A stretch of 64,000 nt of DNA, taken from positions 124,001 through 188,000 of the forward strand of contig JAPPGK010000056.1 of NCBI GenBank assembly GCA_028821405.1. Reading direction: 5' to 3'. Both the position numbers and the translations under genes were made by a program. Below the pieces are notes generated by a model. The model had not been told where the DNA came from and searched no databases. It saw nothing but the letters and a program-made list of their open reading frames with translations. This document shows, piece after piece, positions 34,467 to 43,121 of the stretch; position 1 is the first letter of the stretch, and each line of letters begins with the position of its first letter. The stretch comes from Gammaproteobacteria bacterium. Its GTDB lineage: Bacteria; Pseudomonadota; Gammaproteobacteria; Pseudomonadales; Azotimanducaceae.

Positions 34467-35442
34467 AGCTCACGCTCCGGGCCTCGCCATCCGCGACGTA
34501 GGCGGCTTCCATGAGTTCGGTGAGTTGGATCGCATCGGCGAGACCGAACTCGATCGGCGTACCGTGTACGCAACCGGCGACCCACTGGTCGATGGGCTTG
34601 GCCAACGCCCGCGGCAGTTGCTCGGGACGTTGCCAGCCATTGCCGTCGAGATGCCTGGAACGGACCTCCACGCCCTCGGCGGGCGACAGCATGCGGTAGG
34701 CACCCTCCGTGCCGTCGATCTCCAGGGAATAGCTGCCACCGAACCCGGTGAACGAGGTCTCGTTGACGGCGATGGCGCCGTTCTCGAACTCGATCACCGA
34801 CACGGTGTTGTCGTCGACAGCCCGGCCCGTGACGGTATTGAACACCGAGACGATGCGTTTCGGCGGACCCAGCAGCCAACGGCTCAAATACATGCCGTGG
34901 GCACCCAAGTCCATCATGGCGCCGCCGCCGCAGGCTTTCGCGTCGTAGAAGTGCGCCGGCAGCCAGTCGCGCACCGCACCGTCGTGGGCGATGCGCACCC
35001 GGAGCGCCGTCACCTGGCCGAACAGCCCCTCGTCGATCGCCTGCCTAGCGTAGAGGGTCTGCGGGATCGTCCGGCGCGGAAACGAGATGCAGAACTTGAC
35101 GCCATTCGCTCTGACGGCGTCCGCAATGGCTTCGCAATCCGCCACGGTGGTCGCGAGCACCTTCTCCGTGAAGATGTGCTTGCCCGCGTTGGCCGCCCGG
35201 ACCATCACGTCGCGATGCAGATTCGTAGGGGTCACGACGCAGACGGCGTCGATGTCGTCGCTGGCCAACAATACGTCGAGATCGGCTTCGAAGGGGACGG
35301 CGAGTTCTCCCGCCCATGCCGCGCCCCGATCGGAATTCTCATCCCAGACCGCGACCACATCGGCGTCGGGATTGGCGCGGGTCTCGCCGGCGTATTGGTT
35401 GGCGTGGACGTGCCAACGACTCAGCATGGCGACGCGCAGCAT
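34459..35442 (-). CDS. Gfo/Idh/MocA-family oxidoreductase
   Basis: This 327-residue NAD(P)-dependent dehydrogenase is of the glucose-fructose oxidoreductase/inositol dehydrogenase type. The N-terminal Rossmann domain contains VTPTNLHRDVMVRAANAGKH, then IFTEKVLATT with the catalytic EK, and the C-terminal alpha/beta domain has CGGGAMMDLGAHGMYLSRWL. Typical substrates are sugars, inositols or their amino and keto derivatives. It overlaps the downstream PhyH-2 gene by eight bases. The pairing of these two families in one operon points to a shared polyol or sugar-like substrate. Confidence 0.9.
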   Translation of the reverse strand: MLRVAMLSRWHVHANQYAGETRANPDADVVAVWDENSDRGAAWAGELAVPFEADLDVLLASDDIDAVCVVTPTNLHRDVMVRAANAGKHIFTEKVLATTVADCEAIADAVRANGVKFCISFPRRTIPQTLYARQAIDEGLFGQVTALRVRIAHDGAVRDWLPAHFYDAKACGGGAMMDLGAHGMYLSRWLLGPPKRIVSVFNTVTGRAVDDNTVSVIEFENGAIAVNETSFTGFGGSYSLEIDGTEGAYRMLSPAEGVEVRSRHLDGNGWQRPEQLPRALAKPIDQWVAGCVHGTPIEFGLADAIQLTELMEAAYVADGEARSVSFG

Positions 35443-35487
35443 GGATTCTCCCCTCCCGTCCTCGGCGGATAGTATGTCAAACTGCCC

Positions 35488-36321
35488 CTACCGCCCGTCA
35501 AAAACGGCTTGGGCAGGGCGAAGTTCGTCGCCGGCGGAAGCGCCCGGCAATGCTTGTTTCGGATCAAAGAGGTCGCCAACCCGGCCTTCCGATCCCCAGA
35601 CCTCCACCGCGCCCTGGAGCGACGTGATGGCCGCGTAGCCCGCCCGCACGGCCGCAAGGTCGGTGCCTTCCTCCGGAACGTATCCGGTTCGCTGCAACTC
35701 GAAATGAAGTCGATCCTCCTCCGTCTTGGCCAGTGCGGCACGGACGGAACCGAACGTGGCCAGGCGCGTCCAGCGAACGCCGCGGATGCGATCGAGCGGC
35801 ACGCCCGGCACATTCAGGTTGAGCGCCAGCCTCGACGGGCCTTCGAGCACGTGCGGGAGCAACGTCAGGGCAATCTCCGCAGCCGCATCCCAATGCCAAC
35901 GATCGGTCTCGCGGTCCTTGTCGAGACTGACGGCCATGGATCGGTAGCCGAAGTTCTGACCCGCAAGCGCACCGCCCACGGTACCGCTGTGCAAGGCTGA
36001 CCGGCCGGTGTTGAGCCCGGCATTGGTGCCCGACACGACCGCGTCCGGTCGGGGGGCGAACGCTTCCAGGTTCCCCGCCATCACGCACAACGCAGGCGGA
36101 CCGGACAAGGCGTACCCCTCGCCCTCAAGCCCGTCGATGCGCCGCTTGGAGACCCGCACCGGATTGCCGGGACCCAGGCCTCCTAGCGAAGCGCCCGTGC
36201 CCGAGGCGTTATGGTCCGGTGCGACCACCACGACCTCGTAGTCGGCGCTTTCGATCCGGCGAGCCAGCTCTTGAATTCCCGGGGCATCGATCCCGTCGTC
36301 GTTGGTAACAAGAATGCGCAC
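35488..36321 (-). CDS. surE: 5'/3'-nucleotidase SurE
   Basis: This 277-residue metal-dependent phosphatase hydrolyses nucleoside monophosphates. The SurE signatures are ILVTNDDGIDAPG (metal-binding DD), VVAPDHNASGTGAS, and the long conserved block SGTNAGLNTGRSALHSGTVG, where most SurE proteins have SGIN...YSGTVG. The start is GTG 36321, which begins directly with the first beta strand. SurE is often in the stationary-phase pcm-surE locus, but here it stands alone between Gfo/Idh/MocA and a toxin gene. Its stop TAG lies in CGGTAGGGGC, a half-copy of the palindromic repeat. Confidence 0.92.
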   Translation of the reverse strand: MRILVTNDDGIDAPGIQELARRIESADYEVVVVAPDHNASGTGASLGGLGPGNPVRVSKRRIDGLEGEGYALSGPPALCVMAGNLEAFAPRPDAVVSGTNAGLNTGRSALHSGTVGGALAGQNFGYRSMAVSLDKDRETDRWHWDAAAEIALTLLPHVLEGPSRLALNLNVPGVPLDRIRGVRWTRLATFGSVRAALAKTEEDRLHFELQRTGYVPEEGTDLAAVRAGYAAITSLQGAVEVWGSEGRVGDLFDPKQALPGASAGDELRPAQAVFDGR

Positions 36322-36461
36322 TGAACGGCCTCGTCGTCGACACAAGCGAACGAGTATAGGACGGGAGCAGCGTCGTGCGCCGCCGCGGCCAGCGGTGTTC
36401 GGGCACGGGAGGCCGGCGGGATTGTGATTTTATCTCGTAACATCGCATTCAATGTCATATC

Positions 36462-36893
36462 ATGGACGATGTGCGATTCGTTCTTGACACCAATGTCGTC
36501 GTTGCTGGCATTCGAAGCCCTACCGGGGCGTCGGCAGCGCTAGTCGAGGCGGCGCTGCAACGTGAATTCGTCGTGGTCCTCTCGGTAGCCTTAGCCTTGG
36601 AGTACGAGGCAGCTTGCTGCGCCCCGGACCAACGGATTGATTCCGGCCTGAGCGAAGCAGAGGTGAGAGTGGTGATTACTGCACTGTGCAACGTTGCCGA
36701 ACCTGTCGCACCCCGTTTCCTATGGCGCCCGCAACTTCGCGATCCAGCCGACGAAATGGTACTTGAGACCGCAATCAACGGCAGGGCTGACATTCTCGTG
36801 ACCTTCAATCGCAGAGACTTTGGGGAAGCGCCACTTCGGTTCGGCATCGAGCTGCTAAACCCTCGGGATGCATTGAGGAGAGTCCGCAAATGA
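36462..36893 (+). CDS. PIN-family toxin (TIGR00305-like)
   Basis: This 143-residue PIN-domain protein has the order of the putative toxin, PIN family: RFVLDTNVVVAGIRSPTGAS with the first Asp, LALEYEAAC with Glu, QLRDPADEMVLETAINGRAD with the second Asp pair, and LVTFNRRDFG near the end. The toxin comes first and its TGA overlaps the antitoxin ATG (ATGA at 36890). The AT-rich bases just upstream (36420-36460) probably hold the promoter. It would be an RNA-cleaving toxin. Confidence 0.85.
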   Translation: MDDVRFVLDTNVVVAGIRSPTGASAALVEAALQREFVVVLSVALALEYEAACCAPDQRIDSGLSEAEVRVVITALCNVAEPVAPRFLWRPQLRDPADEMVLETAINGRADILVTFNRRDFGEAPLRFGIELLNPRDALRRVRK

Positions 36894-37138
36894 AACAGGT
36901 AAGCACCTATCCCCTTCGCCTACCGGCTTCGCTGAAAGCCGCAGTGGCGGAAATCAGTCGCGCAGAGGGCACGAGTATCAACCAGTTCGTCGCCGTCGCC
37001 GTGGCCGAGAAGGTCTCGGCGATGAAGACTGCCGAGTTCTTCACGGCCAAGCGCAACGAAGCTGACATCGACGCAGCGCTTCGTATCCTGCGCCGGGAGG
37101 GCGGCCAACCGCCCGTTGCGAACGATGCGATGCCATAG
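36890..37138 (+). CDS. Arc/RHH-like antitoxin
   Basis: This 82-residue protein begins KQVSTYPLRLPASLKAAVAE followed by EGTSINQFVAVAVAEK, a standard ribbon-helix-helix (Arc/HicB-C-like) pattern with a beta strand and two helices. The tail (AAEFF/AKRNEADIDAALRIL region) would contact the toxin. It overlaps the PIN toxin by four bases. Unlike the module at 31.3-32.0 kb, the toxin precedes the antitoxin. Confidence 0.8.
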   Translation: MKQVSTYPLRLPASLKAAVAEISRAEGTSINQFVAVAVAEKVSAMKTAEFFTAKRNEADIDAALRILRREGGQPPVANDAMP

Positions 37139-37173
37139 TCAGCCGTCGGTGTCGGGTCTCTGACGCAAGGACA

Positions 37174-37210
37174 ATCCGCAGGGGACAGGCTTGCCCCGTC
37201 CCGGTGCGCC
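37174..37210 (+). repeat. Palindromic repeat copy 2
   Basis: CCGCAGGGGACAGGC-TTGC-CCCGTCCCGGTGCG lies 36 bases after the antitoxin stop. The first half is the repeat core with a C in place of the T of TAG, so it could not act as a stop codon in that frame. Confidence 0.6.
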
Positions 37211-37343
37211 CAATCGGCGCGTTAGGATCACCGTTACGGGGCGCGTCTCATTCGAACCGCAAAGCGACCGCAAAGCGACCACTGGTAACGCGCCACACTT
37301 TCGCGCAACCTTGCCGAATGGCAAGGGGTGACGGGGAGAACCA

Positions 37344-38228
37344 ATGAGTCTGGCCAGCTACGAAGCGTATCCGGACGTCGACAACCTCATGGCCGAGATC
37401 GACAAGTACGATCTGCACGAGCATGTCGTCGAACTCGAGGCCTACGGGATGACCGTGGTGCCGACGGAGAAGATGCAGTCCAAGGACGGCTTCGTCGACC
37501 GGCTGCGCACCGCCATCATCCGCACCTGCGAGAAGCGCAACGGCATCGAGATCGGCGACTACCGCACGGCGTCGGTGGAGGCGCGCCAGACCAGCAAGGG
37601 CTGGCACCTGCTCGAGGAGGACGAGGTCTTCGTCGAGGCGGCGATCAACCCGGTGGTACTCGCGCTGGTGCGATGGCTGCTCGGCCAAAGCGCGGTCTTC
37701 TCCGGTCAGACGTGGATCATCAAGGGCGAAGGCGCTCCCGGCCTCGGCCTGCACAGCGACTCGCACGGAGTTCCGCCGGGCGCGGGCCAAATCGCCCACA
37801 TGTGCAACGCATCGTGGCTGTGCACGGACTACGGCAGCCAGGACGACGGCCCCACCCTGTTCGTGCCCGGCAGTCACCACTACGGGCGGGCGACCTTGCC
37901 CCACGAGGCGAATCTCAAGGACACGCCGTTCAAGTTCGTCCCGTTGATCGCAAAGGCAGGGTCGCTTGCGATCTGGAACGGCGCGACATGGCATGCGTCG
38001 GCTGGAAGAAAGAACCCCGGCCTGCGCGTCACGCTGGTGCAGAACTACATGCGCCCCTACATGCGCGTACAGCACAACTACGAAACCACGTCGCCCCAAT
38101 TGCTGCAGAAGTATCCGGAGCTTGAGCGGGTGGTCGGCAAGGCGTTGTATCCCTACGAGAATCCGCACCAACCCGACTACAGCCGGGTGGGTCAGATGAT
38201 GCGTGCGGGAACCGATCCGTTTGCTTGA
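37344..38228 (+). CDS. Phytanoyl-CoA dioxygenase family protein (PhyH-3)
   Basis: This 294-residue Fe(II)/2-oxoglutarate oxygenase has the metal pair HSD in GLGLHSDSHGVPPG, the GSH block in LFVPGSHHYGR, the distal His in NGATWHASAGRKNPGLR, whose last Arg would bind 2-oxoglutarate, and a C-terminal tail YPYENPHQPDYSR. ATG 37344 is preceded by GGGGAGAACCA. It stands alone, with palindromic repeats in the gaps on both sides. Confidence 0.88.
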   Translation: MSLASYEAYPDVDNLMAEIDKYDLHEHVVELEAYGMTVVPTEKMQSKDGFVDRLRTAIIRTCEKRNGIEIGDYRTASVEARQTSKGWHLLEEDEVFVEAAINPVVLALVRWLLGQSAVFSGQTWIIKGEGAPGLGLHSDSHGVPPGAGQIAHMCNASWLCTDYGSQDDGPTLFVPGSHHYGRATLPHEANLKDTPFKFVPLIAKAGSLAIWNGATWHASAGRKNPGLRVTLVQNYMRPYMRVQHNYETTSPQLLQKYPELERVVGKALYPYENPHQPDYSRVGQMMRAGTDPFA

Positions 38229-38304
38229 TCGGACCGTAAGGCAACGTTAACGCGCCCGACAGGGCGCGCGCCGTCGCCCGTTGGTTTGGGTTCGTTCGAC
38301 CAAC

Positions 38305-38334
38305 ACGGGACGCTACAAGGGCGTCCCCTACGGG
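38305..38334 (-). repeat. Palindromic repeat copy 3; supplies a stop codon
   Basis: On the minus strand this reads CCCGTAGGGGACGCCC-TTGTA-GCGTCCCGTG. Its TAG (38330-38328) is the stop codon of the serine hydrolase gene, preceded by a Pro codon. The arms GGGACGC and GCGTCCC pair perfectly. Confidence 0.65.
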
Positions 38335-39401
38335 CCAAACAGGCGGGCGGTGTGGCGTGCTCGCCGTGAGGACCGAATCAGTTTCGAGACGATGCCGTCA
38401 AGCAAACGAAAGGTGCTGCTGACATCCGCCTCGGCCGAGTTCGCCGCCACGACGTAGGCATGGCCGATTCTCGGTGCGATCCATAGCAGCGCGAACCAGG
38501 AAGTGTTGGATCCGCTGTGCGTTGTTGCCTTGCCTTGCGCCCAGAACCGCGTCGCGACGCTCCAGCCGGCTGCATAGCGCCCGGACACCGGCGTGATCAA
38601 CCGGTCGACCCCCTCGCGGTCAAGGATGGCCGGCGGTCCCTCGGCCAGCCAAAGCGACATGAACTTTGCCCAGTCTTCGAACGTGACATGCACGGTGCCC
38701 GCCGGGCCCATCGCGGCTGCATTGTCAAGCTGATTGGGTACCCAGTCGCCACTTTCCGGATCGCGTTGGTGCCCCCAGGGCTGGTCGACTTCACCGGGCG
38801 TGCCCGGCGGCCCGAAGCCGGCGCTTGCCATGCCCAGCGGCTCGAAAAGCCGTTCTTGCATCAACGTTTCCCACGTCCTGCCGGTGATTCTCTCCGCCAT
38901 GGCACCTGCAACGACATAGGCCAGGTTCGAATACTGATACTCACCGGCAGTTGCAGCAGGCGGGTCAGCAAGGTTGTCGCGTAGGATCGCGTAGCGTCGC
39001 TCGATGAGGTCTGCGTCTCGATGCGCATGCCAATCTGCCGCGTCGCATCTGACGCCGCTGGTCATGGTGACAAGCTGCCACAGCGTCGCGTCGCGGTACT
39101 CCGGGTGAATGTGGTCGCAAACGTCCGGGAAGACGTCCGCGATGGCCGTGTTCCAGCCGCCCGCAAACACGCCGTCGCGGACCAGGACGGCCAACAGGGT
39201 TGCCGTCATGGCCTTGGTGTTGGAACCGATGTGTATGGAGTCCGTGGTGAGAAGCGGTTGTGGATGCCCCGCCTTGCGCACCCCCGCGGCAGCGATTGCC
39301 CGAACACCCCGGCGATCGACGATTGCCGCAATCAATCCGGGCGATGCGCCGTTCCGTATCGGCTTGGCGAGAAAGTGCCCCATGGACGTCGGCTTTGTCA
39401 T
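38328..39401 (-). CDS. Beta-lactamase-fold serine hydrolase
   Basis: This is a 357-residue serine hydrolase of the EstB/class C type. The nucleophile motif is S60-N-T-K63 (IHIGSNTKAMTATLL), the tyrosine motif YSN lies in GEYQYSNLAYVVAGAMAE, and the late HSGSNTSWF block takes the place of KTG. There is no signal peptide, so it is probably cytoplasmic, unlike the exported relative at 23-24 kb. ATG 39401 was chosen as the first start before recognisable homology; ATG 39383 is possible. The stop codon is part of palindromic repeat copy 3. Confidence 0.85.
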   Translation of the reverse strand: MTKPTSMGHFLAKPIRNGASPGLIAAIVDRRGVRAIAAAGVRKAGHPQPLLTTDSIHIGSNTKAMTATLLAVLVRDGVFAGGWNTAIADVFPDVCDHIHPEYRDATLWQLVTMTSGVRCDAADWHAHRDADLIERRYAILRDNLADPPAATAGEYQYSNLAYVVAGAMAERITGRTWETLMQERLFEPLGMASAGFGPPGTPGEVDQPWGHQRDPESGDWVPNQLDNAAAMGPAGTVHVTFEDWAKFMSLWLAEGPPAILDREGVDRLITPVSGRYAAGWSVATRFWAQGKATTHSGSNTSWFALLWIAPRIGHAYVVAANSAEADVSSTFRLLDGIVSKLIRSSRRARHTARLFGP

Positions 39402-39560
39402 GGATGGGGACCAGTATGGCATCCCGCTTCCGAGGCAACGACACCACGGCGCTATAATCGGCCCCTGCCTCAACCCTTCGAACCTTCAAGCGAGAGCCCA
39501 ATGCGATAGGTCCCGCAGCCCGAGCGTTCCACGCCCCCTGCAATTTGAGGCTTGTCGCCC

Positions 39561-41177
39561 ATGTCCACCATCATCTGCCGGAGACTGACCTTCGGCTATC
39601 CCGGTTCCGAAGGGAACGTCTTCGAAGACTTCGATGTCCTCATCGATACCCGCTGGCGATGTGCCCTGGTGGGTCGCAACGGTCGCGGCAAAACCACGCT
39701 TCTCCGCCTCCTTCACGGTGAACTCGTTCCGGACACAGGCGGCATCGAGCGAGCGGGCCCGACCGCCTACTTCCCGCCTCGCGTGATGGATTCCGGTCGG
39801 CGTGTCCGTGATGTCGTCAAGGACGCTGCGGGGCCGTTCCGTCGATGGGAGTCGGCGATGGCCGATGCGCTCGTCGACGGCGGCGAGGCCGCCCTTGCTC
39901 GCTACGGTGAAATCCTCCACAAGTACGAGGCGGCGGGTGGCTATACAGTCGATGCGGCAATCGAAGCCGAACTATCGGCCCTCGACGTCGACGAGCGATC
40001 CTGGGACAGAACATTTTCGAGTCTCTCCGGCGGTGAGCAGACGCGATGCCTGTTGGCGAGCCTCTTTGTGTCGGACGGGTCTTCCCCCACCGGGTCGCCG
40101 GGCAGGAACGGTGCGCGCCCTTTCGTTCTGATCGACGAGCCAACCAATCACCTGGATGCCCCCGGCCGGCAGCGCGTTGCGGAATACCTGCGATCCAAGC
40201 CCGGCTTCCTGCTGGTCTCCCACGACCGGGCGTTCCTCGATGCCTGTTGCGACCATGTCGTCGCGCTGAACCGCGACACCGTCGAGGTCGAGCGAGCATC
40301 GTTCTCGGACTGGCGCGAACGCTTCCGGGGGCGTCTTGAAAGTCAGCGGGCCAGGAACGTGGCATTGAAGCAGGACATCGCACGGCTCGGGCAAGTCGCC
40401 GGGGACCGGCGTGCCGGCGCATTGAAACGCGAGAGCGAAAAGGCCGCGCACACGGACAAAGGGTTCATCTCAAGACGCGCCAAGCGCCAGATGAAACGAG
40501 CGCTGGTGGCGGAACGCCGTGCCGAACGCGCTGCCGATGAACGGCGTCGGACGCTCGTCGACGTGGAGAAGGAACGGCATCTGAAACTGCCCAACTCGCC
40601 TCGAGTCGCCGGATCGCTCGTGGTTGCCAACGATCTCAGCGCTTGGCGCGGTGAGAAGCGGGTGTTCGCCAAGCAGTCGTTCACGATTTCACCGGGCGAT
40701 CGAGTCGCCGTCGTCGGGCCCAACGGCAGCGGCAAGACAAGCCTGCTCGATATGATCGGCGGGGCATCCTTTCGCCACACCGGCACGCTCTCGCGACCGG
40801 GCTACGTCAGGGTCGCGAGGACGTTTCAGCATCCCCAATGGACGTCGGGTTTGTTGCGCGACCGACTACGCGATGCGGGTCTCGACGAGTCGCGCTTCCG
40901 CCAGATCATGGCCACTCTGGGCGTACGTGGTCGCGTACTCGACGGCCGGATCGAGGACTTCAGTCATGGGCAACAGAAGAAGGTCGATCTCGCGCGCACC
41001 TTTCTCATCGAGGCCGACCTGCTGCTCTGGGACGAACCCCTGAACTTCATCGACATCGATGCCCGCGAACAGATCGAGGACGTGTTGCTCCGGGATCAGC
41101 CCACGGTCGTCTTCGTCGAACACGACACGGCGTTCGTGGACAACGTGGCAACGCAAGTGGTTCGTCTACCCAGCTAG
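39561..41177 (+). CDS. ABC-F family ATPase (Lsa/Vga-like)
   Basis: This 538-residue protein has two ABC modules and no membrane segments, which marks an ABC-F translation factor. Module 1 has Walker A GRNGRGKT (38-45), signature SLSGGEQTR and Walker B VLIDEPTNHLD. Module 2 has GPNGSGKTS, the unusual signature FSHGQQKKVDLAR and LLWDEPLNFIDI. The SxGQxKKV and DEPLNxID variants are those of the Lsa/Vga/Msr resistance group, which remove antibiotics from the ribosome. About 15 extra residues (SDGSSPTGSPGRNGARP region) sit just before Walker B of module 1. The linker between modules is Arg/Lys-rich, as expected for reaching the peptidyl-transferase centre. The actual drug, if any, is unknown. Confidence 0.85.
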   Translation: MSTIICRRLTFGYPGSEGNVFEDFDVLIDTRWRCALVGRNGRGKTTLLRLLHGELVPDTGGIERAGPTAYFPPRVMDSGRRVRDVVKDAAGPFRRWESAMADALVDGGEAALARYGEILHKYEAAGGYTVDAAIEAELSALDVDERSWDRTFSSLSGGEQTRCLLASLFVSDGSSPTGSPGRNGARPFVLIDEPTNHLDAPGRQRVAEYLRSKPGFLLVSHDRAFLDACCDHVVALNRDTVEVERASFSDWRERFRGRLESQRARNVALKQDIARLGQVAGDRRAGALKRESEKAAHTDKGFISRRAKRQMKRALVAERRAERAADERRRTLVDVEKERHLKLPNSPRVAGSLVVANDLSAWRGEKRVFAKQSFTISPGDRVAVVGPNGSGKTSLLDMIGGASFRHTGTLSRPGYVRVARTFQHPQWTSGLLRDRLRDAGLDESRFRQIMATLGVRGRVLDGRIEDFSHGQQKKVDLARTFLIEADLLLWDEPLNFIDIDAREQIEDVLLRDQPTVVFVEHDTAFVDNVATQVVRLPS

Positions 41178-41190
41178 CCGGGTAAGGCGG

Positions 41191-42213
41191 TCAGGGGTGT
41201 GCCGCGAGCACCGCGTCCCACACCACCTCCGAGGCGACGACGCCCAGCCCGGTGGTCGACCATTGGGGCACCTCGACTTCGCCCGTCGATACCATCCACA
41301 GTGCATCGCCATCATCCCGGGTATGGAAGGGCTGGATTGCGCGCGCCATCGAGCTGTGGACCTGGCGTCCCAACTGAATGAGGTCATGGCCACGGACGGT
41401 CTGGTTGGTGACAACGACGGTGATCGTCGTGTTGCCGGGCCGTGGCTCCTGGGCCGTGCGTGCGGCGGCGGCCTGACGCTCGATCTCCGCCATGTAGGTC
41501 ATCCGTTCGCCACTCTCGGGGTCCACATGGCCACGCACGATGTTGCCGTTGCGGTCGAACACCGCACCGATTGCATTCAGCACCACGCAGGCAAAGAACT
41601 TGACGCCACCGATCTCACGGTAGGCGGCGCCCTGACCGGCCGGCTCGCCCCGGTCGAAACTGAACCCATTGCCGACCGTTACCGAGATTCCCGCGCCGCG
41701 GGCACCGAGCGGAAACCGATTCGGCAGCGCGTTCTTCAACGCCGCCCGACCGAGGCGCTTGTCCGGGTAGATACGGTTGTTTCGAGTACCGAAGTCGAAG
41801 ACGATGCCGCCGCTGACCAACGGGATGGAGCCCCATTCGGCCTTGTCGCCGCCCCGCGCCAGGAGTTCTGCCGCCACACCGCTCGCGGCTTCGAGTCCAG
41901 GCAAAGATCCACCGGCGAGGCTAATCGCGTGGACGTAGCCGTAGTCACCCACCACGCCCGGCGAACCACCCCGGACGTCCAACGCCATGCCGGCACCGTT
42001 CGGAAAATGCAGAACGGTCACGCCGGTCGGACCATCCGGATACTCCGCAATGCCGACCTGGAACGCAGGGAAGTCGTAGCTGAGGACACGTTCCCCCGGA
42101 TCGGTGCTGATGGGAAGATCAGGATCGTCGTTGGTCTTCACGGTCGTCTGTGCCTGGATGCTGCTGGCGAGCACGACCACCGAGACGGCGCGCGCGATGT
42201 CACGGTGCGTCAA
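41191..42213 (-). CDS. P1-family (S58) peptidase homologue, exported
   Basis: This 340-residue protein has the DmpA/L-aminopeptidase-D-esterase fold. Visible family blocks are PTGVTVLHFPNGAGMALDVR, GGSPG, VHAISLAGGSLPGLEAASGV, IPLVSGGIVFDF, ARGAGISVTVGNG and the C-terminal ARAIQPFHTRDDGDALW. A signal peptide (ARAVSVVVLASSIQAQ) makes it periplasmic. The start is TTG 42213 with GGAGA seven bases upstream. In this family the precursor is cleaved before a Ser/Thr in a GGxG(S/T)AS stretch; here the matching stretch reads AGQGAAYREIGG, so the nucleophile may be missing. It is convergent with the ABC-F gene, whose stop is 13 bases away. Confidence 0.82.
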   Translation of the reverse strand: MTHRDIARAVSVVVLASSIQAQTTVKTNDDPDLPISTDPGERVLSYDFPAFQVGIAEYPDGPTGVTVLHFPNGAGMALDVRGGSPGVVGDYGYVHAISLAGGSLPGLEAASGVAAELLARGGDKAEWGSIPLVSGGIVFDFGTRNNRIYPDKRLGRAALKNALPNRFPLGARGAGISVTVGNGFSFDRGEPAGQGAAYREIGGVKFFACVVLNAIGAVFDRNGNIVRGHVDPESGERMTYMAEIERQAAAARTAQEPRPGNTTITVVVTNQTVRGHDLIQLGRQVHSSMARAIQPFHTRDDGDALWMVSTGEVEVPQWSTTGLGVVASEVVWDAVLAAHP

Positions 42214-42278
42214 GCACGTTCTCCACTGTTTGACCGCCCGACCATAGCAAACTTGGCCCGGTGGGTTGCGGACAGTAC

Positions 42279-42425
42279 GTGTTGATTCGCGCTTCATCCG
42301 ACTCCGGTTCGGATGCAGCGCGCCGACGCCGTGCTGCAAAGCTGGCGGAACTCGATCTCGCCGAAGAGACCATCCGCGACACGGTGGCATGGGCCCGGAA
42401 TGAGGCGCACTGCAACGACCCGTGA
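42279..42425 (+). CDS. Possible 48-residue protein or antitoxin remnant
   Basis: The gap between the peptidase and NnrU genes holds a 48-codon frame from GTG 42279 whose second half, RRRAAKLAELDLAEETIRD then TVAWARNEAH, looks like designed helices (K-L-A-x-L-x-L-x-E-x-x-I). It recalls the C-terminal helices of some small antitoxins, but no family is certain and no toxin is next to it. The remainder of the gap (42426-42560) shows nothing. Confidence 0.25.
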   Translation: MLIRASSDSGSDAARRRRAAKLAELDLAEETIRDTVAWARNEAHCNDP

Positions 42426-42560
42426 GTCCCGCGCGGAATGTCGTCCCAACGCCCCAAGCCGACGCCAACGCGAATCGTTTCTCCACCGTGGCGCGCGGTC
42501 GTTGCGACCAGCGAATCCAACGAGTCATGATGTAGGGACTTCCGTTTGGGCATCGCACCC

Positions 42561-43118
42561 ATGACCCTACTCATCGTCGGACTCGTTCTGTTCGTCGCCG
42601 TTCACTTGATACCGACCGTCGTACCCCTGCGCGGCGCGCTGATCGCGCGTCTGGGTGCAGGCGCGTACCGCGGCGTGTTTTCGCTGGTTGCATTGGCAGG
42701 CCTGGTGCTAATCGTGTGGGGGTTCGCCCGCGCGCCCTTCGAACCGTTGTACGCGCCACCGGGTTGGGGACGTTCGTTGGCGGTGTTCGCGGTGCCCGTC
42801 TCGCTGGTGCTGCTCGCGGCGGCCAACATGCCCACCCATATCCGCGCCGTGCTCCGGCATCCGATGCTGCTCGGCGTGTTGCTTTGGGCAATCGCCCACC
42901 TGCTCTCGAACGGCGATCTCCGCTCGGTCGTGCTGTTCGGGGGTTTCGCGGGCTATGCGGTGGTCGACCTCGTCAGCGTCGTTGCACGCGGCAAGCGACC
43001 ATCGACCGAGAAGGCGCCTCGCCTCGCAATGGATGGCGTGGCGATCGTCGCGGGTCTCGTCGCCGCCGGTTTGTTCACCTACTTCCATGCCACCCTCTTC
43101 GGCATGCCGGCGATCTAG
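42561..43118 (+). CDS. NnrU-like membrane protein
   Basis: This is a 185-residue integral membrane protein with five or six hydrophobic helices. MTLLIVGLVLFVAVHLIPTV followed by RGALIARLGAGAYRGVFSL, then PTHIRAVLRHPMLLGVLLWA with HLLSNGDLRSVVLFGGF, is the NnrU family pattern of conserved histidines in the membrane. NnrU was named from nitric-oxide respiration genes, but most members have no such context and their function is unsettled. The sulfatase gene starts three bases after its stop, so the two are probably one operon. Confidence 0.85.
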   Translation: MTLLIVGLVLFVAVHLIPTVVPLRGALIARLGAGAYRGVFSLVALAGLVLIVWGFARAPFEPLYAPPGWGRSLAVFAVPVSLVLLAAANMPTHIRAVLRHPMLLGVLLWAIAHLLSNGDLRSVVLFGGFAGYAVVDLVSVVARGKRPSTEKAPRLAMDGVAIVAGLVAAGLFTYFHATLFGMPAI

Positions 43119-43121
43119 GAA

